Shown: piece by piece, positions 1-6,692 of the stretch | Layout: every line of letters starts with the position of its first letter | Position numbering within the stretch: the first letter of the stretch is position 1 | Assembly: GCA_045122895.1 (NCBI GenBank) | Contig: JBGVIE010000040.1 | Location: 1-21,352, forward strand | Length of the DNA stretch: 21,352 nucleotides | Direction: 5' to 3' | Source of the DNA: RGIG1934 sp045122895 | GTDB taxonomy: Bacteria; Bacillota; Clostridia; Lachnospirales; Lachnospiraceae | Made by a program: the position numbers and the translations under genes | The notes under the pieces: generated by a model | The model's database searches: none | What the model was told of the DNA's origin: nothing | What the model saw: only the letters and a program-made list of their open reading frames with translations

Positions 1-133
1 TCCTTCAGATTCCCCTCGCGTTAATCATAGTCGTTGCTATGAATAGGACACCCTTGGTCTTGGCTGTATCCTTCCCACTACTAGGGCGGATTAGGGACTT
101 TCACCCATTAGAAACGTGCGCCGCAAGGCGCAC
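1..133 (-). mobile_element. Group II intron, class C (IIC), 5' end (partial)
   Basis: Read on the minus strand, the intron starts at 133 with GTGCGCC, the usual 5' start of group II introns. It continues with GGGTGAAAGTCCC, then AAGGGTGTCC, and near the window edge GGAATCTGAAGGA. These blocks occur in the same order in domain I of the well-studied Oceanobacillus IIC intron, as I recall that sequence. The base directly upstream of the intron start follows the U-tract of an intrinsic terminator, which is the known insertion preference of IIC introns. The rest of the ribozyme and any reverse transcriptase lie left of the window. I am confident of the class; whether the copy is full length cannot be seen. 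Confidence 0.88.
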
Positions 134-135
134 AT

Positions 136-170
136 AAAAAAATACCCCCACCCAAAATAGGCGGGGGTAT
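136..170 (-). terminator. Intrinsic terminator downstream of the LRR surface protein gene, used as intron target
   Basis: On the minus strand ATACCCCC (170-163 side) pairs with GGGGGTAT (149-142), an 8-bp stem around a short loop, followed by a run of about seven U's ending at 136. It is the only terminator after the two surface protein genes. The group II intron begins three bases further on (133). Without the palindromic element at 189-331 the stem would lie about 12 bases after the stop codon of the surface protein gene. Confidence 0.85.
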
Positions 171-181
171 CTTTTACCAGA

Positions 182-338
182 CTATTTTGTAACTGTTCAG
201 AGCCAAGCAAACTTTAAAAGAAAAAAGAGAAGGATGCTTGCATCCATGAAATTTTTTCTTTTAAAGTTTATTTGGCGGATACGCCACACCGAAAAAACGC
301 CAGTTTTTGAGGTTGGCTCTAAACAGTTACGCTATTTT
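182..338. repeat. MITE-like palindromic cloverleaf element with flanking direct repeats
   Basis: An outer inverted repeat (189-206, GTAACTGTTCAGAGCCAA, against 313-330, 17 of 18 bases complementary) encloses three further hairpins. These are a perfect 18-bp stem 209-226/252-269 capped by a GGATG/CATCC hairpin at 232-245, a GGCG/CGCC hairpin at 274-285, and an AAAAAC/GTTTTT hairpin at 293-308. The 7-base word CTATTTT is present at 182-188 and again at 332-338, as a target-site duplication would be. No ORF of note lies inside. It looks like a non-autonomous miniature transposon; a structured RNA is the alternative. The family cannot be named from one copy. Confidence 0.7.
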
Positions 339-2494
339 TTCTTAATAACCAATTTCACTGCCTTAAGCGTTGCTCCGTTGTAATTAGAATCTGCCGAAAC
401 TATTATCTTAACATAATATGCTCCGATGTTCTTCGGCGACGCTCCGCTCTTCTTTGCTCCATCTGCCTTCGATGTCTTACGGGTGCATGCTTTATTCTTA
501 TAATATGTATAAGTCACTTTACCTTTACTTCCCTTGACAGTTGCTTTTCCAATTGAGATTGGTTTGCCTGTATATTCTACAGTCCTGGCTTTTAGTGTTA
601 CCTTTGTACTTGCTTTCTTTATCACAAGTTTAGCTGCACTACTTGTAGCTTTCGCATAATCTGCATATGCTGCCACAGAAGCTTTGACATAATATACCCC
701 AACTTTCTTTGGTGCTGCTCCACCAATCGAAGCTCCGTCTGATTTTGATGTCCTTATAGTGCATGAACGGTTCCTGTAATATGTGTATGTTACTTTACCC
801 TTGCTTCCTGTTACCTTAGCTGCACCAATAGAAATTGCCTTACCCGTGTAAGTAGCTGTTCTTGATGATAATGTTACTTTACTGGATTTTAGTGCAACCG
901 TTGGCTTCTCTGTCGGCTTCTCTGTCGGCTTCTCTGTTGTAGCCTCAGTTTCACTTTCTTTTTCCGTTGTTATCTCTTTAGTTGATTCCTCTGAGACTTC
1001 TGTTGTACTTTCCACTTTTGAAGTCTCTGTTATACTTCCTTTTTCCGTTGTCGTCTCTTTAGTGGTTTCATCATAGACTTCTGTTGTATTTTCCACCTTC
1101 GAAGTCTCCGTTGTTGTTCCACTCTCTGGTTCTTCTGTTGTACTTTCAGTTTCAGTTGTTTCCTCTGGTGTCTCTGTTGCTATAACAGAATCGGTTGTCT
1201 CTTCTTCCGATGTGGCTTCCGGTTCTGTTTCTTTTGTGGTTTCATTTATTATTTCTTCTGTTGTTGTTTCTTCCGCTTCAACTGTTTCCTCTGAGCTTGT
1301 CTCCTCTTCTGTCTCAGTAGTTATGTCTTCTTTGATCTCTTCCTCTGTTGTACTTTCAGTTTCAGTTGTCCCCTCCGGTGTCTCAGTTTCTATGGTAGAT
1401 TCTATTGTCTCCTCTTCTGTTGTTGTCTCCTCTTCTGTCGTTGTTACCTCTTCTGTCGTTCTCTCCTCTTCTGTCGTTGTCTCCTCTTCTGTCGTTGTCT
1501 CCTTCGGTGCTTCTGTTGCAGAACCTGCTCCTCCCGGAGTCTTCGTTGTTTCCTGAGTTGTTGTCTCAGATGCTTCTGTCGTCGCAACAGTTTCTGTAGT
1601 TGCTGCTTCTGTTGTCGCCTTCGTTGTAGTGATAACTACTATTTTCCTTGTTGTAGTTGTCTCCGGAATTATATACCTAGTTCCATCAAAAGCATTTTCT
1701 GCAATATACCCAACTTTTTCAATTCCAGATACAGTAGCAAGATTTGTACAACCAAGAAAAGCCCACTGCCCAATTGACTTCATTTTTCCTTCAATAGTTA
1801 TCTGTGTAATACCTGTACAACCTGAAAAAGCCTGCTTTCCAATTTCTTCTATTGTATCTGAAAATACAACACTTTTTATTCCTGTTGCATCCTCATATAC
1901 ACCGGCACCTATCTTCTTAATTCCTTCAGGAATAATTAAACTACCTGTCTTCTTTGTTGTTCCCAAAAGAATTCCGTTTACTACAAAATTTCCATCTGAA
2001 GCACTCACAGATGTATTTAACCATTTTGTGTAAGTAAATGCATTATATCCAATATCAGTGACACTGCTTGGAATACTAATTTTCTCAATTGAATTTGTTC
2101 CGTAAAAAGCTTCATCACCAATCGTTGTGATTGTATCAGGAATCACAATCTCTTCTATCGAACAAGGTACCTTATCCGGATCATAAGCACCAGCATTAGA
2201 ATCATAATATGCGCTAAGCGCTTTCTCTCCTATAGCAGTAACAGTCCTTGTCACTAACTCCCCATTCTCTGTTCTGCTGACTTCTGAAGGTATTGTCATA
2301 ATAGTATAATCAAAATCATCATTAAAACCGCCATTATAGCTATTTATAGTCAACGTTCCATCGTCATTAACTAACATAACAAAATCGTTATACAAAAATA
2401 AATTGGCAGCATACGTTTTTCTCTCCATTCCCCCGGCAAACACATAGGTGAATGCCACTACAAATGCTAATAGTTTCGAAAGTTTCCTCTTCAT
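332..2494 (-). CDS. Secreted BspA-like leucine-rich repeat surface protein with Thr/Glu-rich linker
   Basis: 720 residues. A signal peptide is visible (KRK then a hydrophobic stretch, ending near TYAA at about 30). Residues ~85-280 carry BspA/LRR_5-type repeats (IxIPDTITTIGDEAFYG, SIPSSVTDIGYNAF, ITIEGKMKSIGQWAFLGC), a fold used by secreted adhesins. Residues ~280-530 are almost only Thr, Glu, Ser and Val (TTTEEE units) and are probably an extended stalk. Residues ~532-720 are two Lys-rich repeats of about 90 residues with TYTGKxISIG and KVTYTYY motifs. There is no LPXTG sorting signal. The ribosome binding site GGAGGAG lies 5 bases before the ATG. The gene is last in the murI cluster and a paralogue of the gene at 2564-3997. 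Role as adhesin or surface ligand is inferred from the fold only. Confidence 0.85.
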   Translation of the reverse strand: MKRKLSKLLAFVVAFTYVFAGGMERKTYAANLFLYNDFVMLVNDDGTLTINSYNGGFNDDFDYTIMTIPSEVSRTENGELVTRTVTAIGEKALSAYYDSNAGAYDPDKVPCSIEEIVIPDTITTIGDEAFYGTNSIEKISIPSSVTDIGYNAFTYTKWLNTSVSASDGNFVVNGILLGTTKKTGSLIIPEGIKKIGAGVYEDATGIKSVVFSDTIEEIGKQAFSGCTGITQITIEGKMKSIGQWAFLGCTNLATVSGIEKVGYIAENAFDGTRYIIPETTTTRKIVVITTTKATTEAATTETVATTEASETTTQETTKTPGGAGSATEAPKETTTEEETTTEEERTTEEVTTTEEETTTEEETIESTIETETPEGTTETESTTEEEIKEDITTETEEETSSEETVEAEETTTEEIINETTKETEPEATSEEETTDSVIATETPEETTETESTTEEPESGTTTETSKVENTTEVYDETTKETTTEKGSITETSKVESTTEVSEESTKEITTEKESETEATTEKPTEKPTEKPTVALKSSKVTLSSRTATYTGKAISIGAAKVTGSKGKVTYTYYRNRSCTIRTSKSDGASIGGAAPKKVGVYYVKASVAAYADYAKATSSAAKLVIKKASTKVTLKARTVEYTGKPISIGKATVKGSKGKVTYTYYKNKACTRKTSKADGAKKSGASPKNIGAYYVKIIVSADSNYNGATLKAVKLVIKKK
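902..938 (-). repeat. Three 12-bp tandem repeats (Pro-Thr-Glu-Lys)
   Basis: The 12-base unit GGCTTCTCTGTC (plus strand) occurs three times in a row with one base change in the last unit. In frame it encodes PTEKPTEKPTEK at the junction between the acidic linker and the C-terminal repeat domains of the surface protein. Because the unit is a multiple of three, copy-number change would alter linker length without breaking the frame. Confidence 0.85.
1411..1500 (-). repeat. Five 18-bp tandem repeats (TTTEEE units)
   Basis: The plus-strand unit CCTCTTCTGTCGTTGTCT is repeated five times (starts 1411, 1429, 1447, 1465, 1483) with 0-2 differences per unit. In the coding frame each unit gives about TTTEEE. 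Longer diverged duplications lie nearby: the stretch around 960-1050 resembles that around 1040-1110, and the one around 1140-1195 resembles 1350-1400. The whole linker seems to have grown by repeat expansion. Confidence 0.85.
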
Positions 2495-2563
2495 ACAGCT
2501 CCTCCATTCTATATGGTGCCATGTTAACAGTATCTTTCTCCCTTATTAGTAAAAAACAAAACC

Positions 2564-3997
2564 TTATTTTACGATTCTGAATCTCTTTGTAATACTTCCC
2601 GTGAAATTTCCTCTACCTGTTATAGTAGCTGTCGCTCTTCCGACCTTTTTGTTATTCCTGTATACTACCCTGTAATCTGTTTTCCGAAGTTTTCTTGTGC
2701 CGAATTTTATTACCACGTTTGGTTTTACAGCTTTTCCCCTAAGCCTTACCTTAGCAGCCATTATAATTTTCATATCTTTGGCGCGTATTGACTTCTTTGT
2801 AATATTAAATGCTTTTTGTCTGCTTTTTATTGCATTATTTTTTCCTTTTACTGTAATAATTGCTTTTCCACACTTAATGTTGTTCTTGTAGCTTACCGTG
2901 TAGTTGGTTTTGCTTACAACCTTGCCATCCACCTTGACGGTTACTTTAGGCATTATCTTTTTGCCTGTATAGGTGTATGATTTTCTTGAGATTACAATCG
3001 ATGCTTTCGATAAATCAATTTGCACTGTAGAAGGAGCTGTAGTCTCCGGCTCAGTAGGTCTCTCTGTAGCAGTTGTCTGATTTTCAGACTCTTTTTTCGT
3101 TGTTACATCATTACCTGTAGTCGTCTCTTTCTCTGTAGTCGTCTCTTTCTCTGTAGTTGTATCTTTCTCTGTGGTAGTCTCTGTCTTCGTAGTCGGTTTA
3201 ATGGTTATCTGCTTTTTAGTGGTAGTTGTAGTTTGTCCATTTGTGGTTACCTGACTCTCGTATTTAGTTCCCTGGAAAGCACCATATCCAACCACCTTTA
3301 CAGCACTCAGATTGTTAATCGTTGCAAGACTTTCACATCCTGCAAAAGCATATTCTCCAATCTCTGTAAGCGAGTTTGGAAATGTTACACTTGTAAGTCC
3401 CGTTGCATCCAGAAAAACATATGGAGCTATTTTCTTAATTCCCTCAGGAATTATCAGTGTGCCTGTTTTTTTGTTGGAACCTATAATAATTCCGTTTATT
3501 ACCAAATGGTCTACCGTTGCCGCAAGCGCTGAGTTATACCATTTTGTCTCTGCAAAAGCATCATGTCCTATGGACTCAAGATTCTTTGAGAAAGTGAATT
3601 TTTTGACTGAATTAGTGCCATAAAACGCATAATCACCTACACTCTTTACTGTATCCGGAATTATGATTTCCTCTATTGAGCATGGTACTTCATTAGGCTC
3701 ATACACGCCTGCCTTTGAATCATAATAAGCACTAAATGCTTTCTCTTTAATCGCTGTAACAGTCTTTCCATTAATCTCTGATGGTATTTCAAGAACTGTG
3801 TAACCTTCAGTATCATCATTGTAGCCACCATTATAGTTTGTAATAGTAAGGGTTCCGTCGTCATTTGTCGCAGCTACAAAATATCCGTCCATAAAAGTCT
3901 CAGCATACGCTATATTAATTGTTCCTGTAGAAAATAGTGACGTAACAGCAACTGCCAATGCCAAAATCTTCGATATTCTCTTTTTTACATTGTACAT
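2564..3997 (-). CDS. Secreted BspA-like leucine-rich repeat surface protein, shorter paralogue
   Basis: 477 residues. It has a signal peptide (VKKR, hydrophobic core, cleavage near AYA at ~32), then LRR_5-type repeats to about residue 250 that align closely with the neighbour at 332-2494 (shared stretches such as VPCSIEEI and LIIPEGIKKI). A short Thr/Lys/Glu linker (~255-325) follows. The C-terminus has two Lys-rich repeats with YTYTGKKIMPKVTV, NYTVSYKNN and TATITGRGNFTGSI, a repeat type I know from clostridial surface proteins. No sortase motif is seen. The ATG at 3997 has GAGGTA upstream and starts only 15 bases after the DUF1934 stop, so it is cotranscribed with murI and the DUF1934 gene. 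The linker differs greatly in length and charge from that of its paralogue. Function as adhesin is inferred. Confidence 0.85.
   Translation of the reverse strand: MYNVKKRISKILALAVAVTSLFSTGTINIAYAETFMDGYFVAATNDDGTLTITNYNGGYNDDTEGYTVLEIPSEINGKTVTAIKEKAFSAYYDSKAGVYEPNEVPCSIEEIIIPDTVKSVGDYAFYGTNSVKKFTFSKNLESIGHDAFAETKWYNSALAATVDHLVINGIIIGSNKKTGTLIIPEGIKKIAPYVFLDATGLTSVTFPNSLTEIGEYAFAGCESLATINNLSAVKVVGYGAFQGTKYESQVTTNGQTTTTTKKQITIKPTTKTETTTEKDTTTEKETTTEKETTTGNDVTTKKESENQTTATERPTEPETTAPSTVQIDLSKASIVISRKSYTYTGKKIMPKVTVKVDGKVVSKTNYTVSYKNNIKCGKAIITVKGKNNAIKSRQKAFNITKKSIRAKDMKIIMAAKVRLRGKAVKPNVVIKFGTRKLRKTDYRVVYRNNKKVGRATATITGRGNFTGSITKRFRIVK
3115..3186 (-). repeat. Four 18-bp tandem repeats (TTEKET units)
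   Basis: The plus-strand unit CTGTAGTCGTCTCTTTCT starts at 3115, 3133, 3151 and 3169; the first two copies are identical and the later ones diverge. It encodes the Thr/Glu/Lys linker of the shorter LRR surface protein. It has the same 18-base period as the repeat in the neighbouring paralogue but a different unit, so the two linkers expanded separately. Confidence 0.8.
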
Positions 3998-4012
3998 TCA
4001 TATACCTCAATT

Positions 4013-4438
4013 CTAACCGTTACTTTCCTTTACCTTAATGCTCATCATGCAGTCTGACGTATGCTCGTAGTTGATTGCAAGCGCATACCTTATTTCTATA
4101 TCCATAGAGTCCTGTCTGCTGTCAATTTGCAAGCCTGTTGTTGTAACATCCATGGCAAAGGTTCCATATGGTGTTTTGTAATAGCTTGAGCTCTTTCTGT
4201 TCTCCTCGAAAAAAAGATGAAAATCTGAACCTCCATTCTTTATTAATTCAACTGTTTTATCTGTAACCTTAATCGTGTTCTTATGAAGATTTAGTCCATC
4301 ATCATCCGATTCCTCATATATAAGATAATGTTTTCCGTTTTTGTTATAGTATGTACCTGCCACAACCAATTCGATGTTTTCATCATCACCGCCCGTATTG
4401 TGCAGACCACTCATAGATATAACTACATTCTTATTCAT
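4013..4438 (-). CDS. DUF1934 (YwiB-type) beta-barrel domain protein
   Basis: 141 residues, the usual size of the DUF1934 family, whose Bacillus member is YwiB and which is expected to form a small lipocalin-like beta barrel. No signal peptide or membrane segment is seen, so it is likely cytoplasmic. Family features include the N-terminal strand VVISMSGLH, the central GKHYLIYEES stretch, the YYKTPYGTFAMDVTTTGL segment and the C-terminal alternating strand IEIRYALAINYE. The start lies two bases after the murI stop (TAAGGATG), and GGAGGA inside the last murI codons serves as ribosome binding site, so translation is probably coupled. The molecular role of the family is unknown; association with murI suggests only shared expression. 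Confidence 0.8.
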   Translation of the reverse strand: MNKNVVISMSGLHNTGGDDENIELVVAGTYYNKNGKHYLIYEESDDDGLNLHKNTIKVTDKTVELIKNGGSDFHLFFEENRKSSSYYKTPYGTFAMDVTTTGLQIDSRQDSMDIEIRYALAINYEHTSDCMMSIKVKESNG

Positions 4439-4440
4439 CC

Positions 4441-5268
4441 TTAGTATTCCTCCACGCTTATCTGGCCTATTGTCTCAATATTAAATGGCATAATTGAGTT
4501 GGCAAATTTCTTGAATTTATCTGCAGTATCACTTACATAGAATTCGTACATTCCACTCTCATACTGGTGCTCATCTCCTGCTGCCATATGGTTCTCTTCA
4601 AGAAGCTTTAGCAGACTTGTAGCTGTCTCATAAGCCGGATTTACAAGTGTAACACCATCGCCAATTATGCGTCCTACAGTTTTCCTTATAAGAGGATAAT
4701 GTGTACATCCAAGTATCAAAGTATCAATATCCTCCTTCTTAAGCTGTGCAAGATATCTTCTTGCAATCTCATCAGTTACCGGGTCGTCTAACAATCCCTC
4801 CTCAACCAGAGGCACAAAAAGCGGACAGGCCTTACCATATACCACGATATCCTTATCCTTCTCTTTAAGCACATCTGTATAAATATTACTGTTGATAGTA
4901 GCTTCTGTTGCGATGATTCCTATCTTCTTATTCTTAGTCACTGCTGCCGCCGCCTTCGCACCGGGCTTCACCACACCGATAATTGGAATGTCAATCTCCG
5001 GTCGTATCTCTTCAAGAGCGATGGCACTTGCCGTGTTACATGCAACAACAATCGCCTTAACATTCTTGCTCATCAGAAATCTAATAATCTGTCTTGAATA
5101 CTTGATAACATTTTCCTTTGATTTGTTACCATATGGGACTCTTGCCGTGTCCCCAAAATATACAATTTTCTCATTGGGAAGCTGACGTATAATCTCTCTT
5201 GCGACCGTAAGTCCTCCCACGCCTGAATCAAAAACACCAACCGGTGCCAACGAATCTATATTCTTCAT
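4441..5268 (-). CDS. murI: Glutamate racemase
   Basis: 275 residues, normal length. It interconverts L- and D-glutamate to supply D-Glu for peptidoglycan, in the cytoplasm and without cofactor. Family motifs are all present: DSGVGG (14-19), YFGDTARVPYG (37-47), VACNTASA with catalytic Cys77, and LGCTHYPL with catalytic Cys188. The ATG at 5268 is preceded by GAGGAG at a spacing of about 6. It is the first gene of the cluster leading to DUF1934 and the two LRR proteins, and it is transcribed away from spoIIR across a 130-base divergent promoter region. Nothing looks degenerate. Confidence 0.97.
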   Translation of the reverse strand: MKNIDSLAPVGVFDSGVGGLTVAREIIRQLPNEKIVYFGDTARVPYGNKSKENVIKYSRQIIRFLMSKNVKAIVVACNTASAIALEEIRPEIDIPIIGVVKPGAKAAAAVTKNKKIGIIATEATINSNIYTDVLKEKDKDIVVYGKACPLFVPLVEEGLLDDPVTDEIARRYLAQLKKEDIDTLILGCTHYPLIRKTVGRIIGDGVTLVNPAYETATSLLKLLEENHMAAGDEHQYESGMYEFYVSDTADKFKKFANSIMPFNIETIGQISVEEY

Positions 5269-5299
5269 TTTTTCTCCTCATTATTTTCAATATATATTG

Positions 5300-5305
5300 A
5301 TTATA
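5300..5305 (-). promoter_or_regulatory. Extended -10 promoter for murI cluster
   Basis: On the minus strand TGTTATAAT is a perfect extended -10 (TGn then TATAAT) about 32 bases before the murI start codon. No good -35 is seen 17 bases further up (only a T-rich stretch), which fits the extended -10 type. Confidence 0.55.
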
Positions 5306-5338
5306 ACACGCTATCATCCACAAAAAAATCTTTTTTTT

Positions 5339-5367
5339 GAATATTTATCCACCATATTGTCTATACT
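5339..5367 (+). promoter_or_regulatory. Candidate sigma-F (forespore) promoter of spoIIR
   Basis: GAATA at 5339-5343 is followed after 15 bases by GTCTATACT at 5359-5367. The known Bacillus sigma-F pattern is roughly GYATA, 15 bases, GGnnAnAnT; here four of five -35 bases and the A, A and T of the -10 fit. A start of transcription near 5374 would leave a short leader before the GAGGTGG ribosome binding site. A sigma-A reading (TTGAAT with TATACT) needs a 19-base spacer and is weaker. Confidence 0.5.
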
Positions 5368-5398
5368 CTTCACATCAATGTAATATGAGGTGGTAAAA

Positions 5399-6013
5399 AT
5401 GATAAAAAAAATTTTGTTGTTGTTAATAAGTGTTTTGCTTGTGTATGGATTTAGTGGATTAACGCACAAAGAAAATGATGACCTTCAGAAAAAAATTGCA
5501 GATAAGATTCTTCGCTTTCACGTGATTGCAAACAGCGACAGCGATGGTGACCAGGCACTTAAGCTCAAGGTAAAAGATGCGGTCGTAGAATTTATGAAAC
5601 CACTGCTTTCCAACTGTGATGATGTACATAAATCAAAAGAAATTGTTAAGGCATATGAATCCCATATTTTATCTGTTGCCCAAAATGTTATCCGTGAAAA
5701 TGGCTACAATTATGATGTACATATTAATTATGAAAACTGTTATTTTCCAGCAAAAAAATATGGCGACATATCTTTCCCTCCAGGAAATTATGACGCCATA
5801 AGGATATACATCGGTAAACATCAGGGCAAAAACTGGTGGTGTGTTCTCTATCCTCCACTTTGCTTTGTAGACTGTGTAAACAGTGTTGTTCCTGATGAAT
5901 CCAAAGAACAACTTGAGTGTGTTCTTGGCTACGACGATTACCGAAGACTCATCTACGGTTGTGACGATGTAGAAGTTGAATACCAATTTAAGATTCTTAA
6001 ATTCTTAAATTGA
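5399..6013 (+). CDS. spoIIR: Stage II sporulation protein R (SpoIIR)
   Basis: SpoIIR is the forespore-made signal that crosses the septum and triggers SpoIIGA to process pro-sigma-E in the mother cell. The protein has an N-terminal hydrophobic segment (about 4-19) for export or membrane anchoring, then family blocks LRFHVIANSDS, LKLKVKDAV, FPPGNYDAIRIYIG and NWWCVLYPPLCF. The frame is open from GTG 5390, but that codon lies inside the ribosome binding site (GAGGTGG, 5387-5393), so I place the start at ATG 5399 with 5-base spacing, giving 204 residues. It is the only plus-strand gene, divergent from murI, and its stop lies two bases from the stop of the converging GntR gene. Confidence 0.93.
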   Translation: MIKKILLLLISVLLVYGFSGLTHKENDDLQKKIADKILRFHVIANSDSDGDQALKLKVKDAVVEFMKPLLSNCDDVHKSKEIVKAYESHILSVAQNVIRENGYNYDVHINYENCYFPAKKYGDISFPPGNYDAIRIYIGKHQGKNWWCVLYPPLCFVDCVNSVVPDESKEQLECVLGYDDYRRLIYGCDDVEVEYQFKILKFLN

Positions 6014-6015
6014 TA

Positions 6016-6678
6016 TCACATATTTAAATTCTCAATAATTGTCTTTTCCTGATTTGCTATATGTGCATCAATTGCCGCCTCAGCAGTAGTACTGTCTCGA
6101 TTCATCACAGCGTTAAGAATCTTCTCATGTTCAGAGACTAAAAGCTTACGTTTTTGTCTGTCTTTGATGTACTCAAGTCTGTATCTGTACATCTGCTCAC
6201 GAAGATTGTTAAGAATCTGTATAAGTCTATTGTTGTGGCTTGCATTGTATATCACGTCGTGGAATGATACATCCTTTTCTGCAAGTGATGTCAAATCATT
6301 TGTGTTGATTGCTTTTGCAAATTCCTCGTGATATTTCTTAAGAAGTGCTATCTCCTCATCTGTAATTTTCTCACATGCAAGCTTAACCGTTAACTGTTCG
6401 AGCACTTTTCTAACCTCAAGAACATCTTCCAGATCACTTATAGTAATCGATGCAACTACAGCCCCTCTTCTCGGTATCATCTTTACGAGACCTTCAAGCT
6501 CAAGCTTACGAATCGCTTCTCTTACAGGAGTTCTGCTGACGCCCAGCTTTTCTGCAAGATGAATCTCCATAAGCCTTTCTCCCGGTTCCAGTTCACCTCT
6601 TAAAATATCATCTCGAAGAGTGTTAAATACAACCTCTCTAAGTGGCAAATATTCGTTTATCATCATATTGTTACTCAT
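6016..6678 (-). CDS. GntR-family transcription regulator, FCD (FadR) subgroup
   Basis: The N-terminal winged helix (about residues 8-70) shows the GntR pattern REVVFNTLRDDILRGELEPG, LAEKLGVSRTPVREAIRKLE and LVKMIPRRGAVVA. The C-terminal all-helical FCD domain carries the candidate metal/ligand residues: Asp and His in DVSFHDVIY, His in SEHEKIL and His in DAHI. I chose ATG 6678 (MSNNMM), which has GGAG 6 bases upstream; the ATG at 6690 adds four residues but has no ribosome binding site of its own. The start lies about 15 bases after the ispE stop, so it is an operon partner of ispE. Such regulators often sense carboxylic acids, but no target operator or ligand can be deduced here. Confidence 0.9.
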   Translation of the reverse strand: MSNNMMINEYLPLREVVFNTLRDDILRGELEPGERLMEIHLAEKLGVSRTPVREAIRKLELEGLVKMIPRRGAVVASITISDLEDVLEVRKVLEQLTVKLACEKITDEEIALLKKYHEEFAKAINTNDLTSLAEKDVSFHDVIYNASHNNRLIQILNNLREQMYRYRLEYIKDRQKRKLLVSEHEKILNAVMNRDSTTAEAAIDAHIANQEKTIIENLNM

Positions 6679-6692
6679 ATTTTTCTCCATTA

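Noticed and set aside
1411..1500. Regular short repeats suggestive of a CRISPR array
   Set aside because: The 18-bp units are contiguous without spacers, diverge gradually and lie inside a coding frame.
1212..1556. Plus-strand open frame rich in Ser and Val over the surface protein linker
   Set aside because: It is the complement of the TTTEEE repeat, has no ribosome binding site, and the opposite frame is part of a full signal-peptide protein.
2495..2563. Promoter or terminator between the two LRR genes
   Set aside because: TATAGA and TTAACA words occur but with wrong spacing, and no hairpin with a U-tract was found; the genes are taken as cotranscribed.
5390..5398. GTG at 5390 as the spoIIR start
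   Set aside because: It overlaps the GAGGTGG ribosome binding site that is perfectly spaced for ATG 5399.
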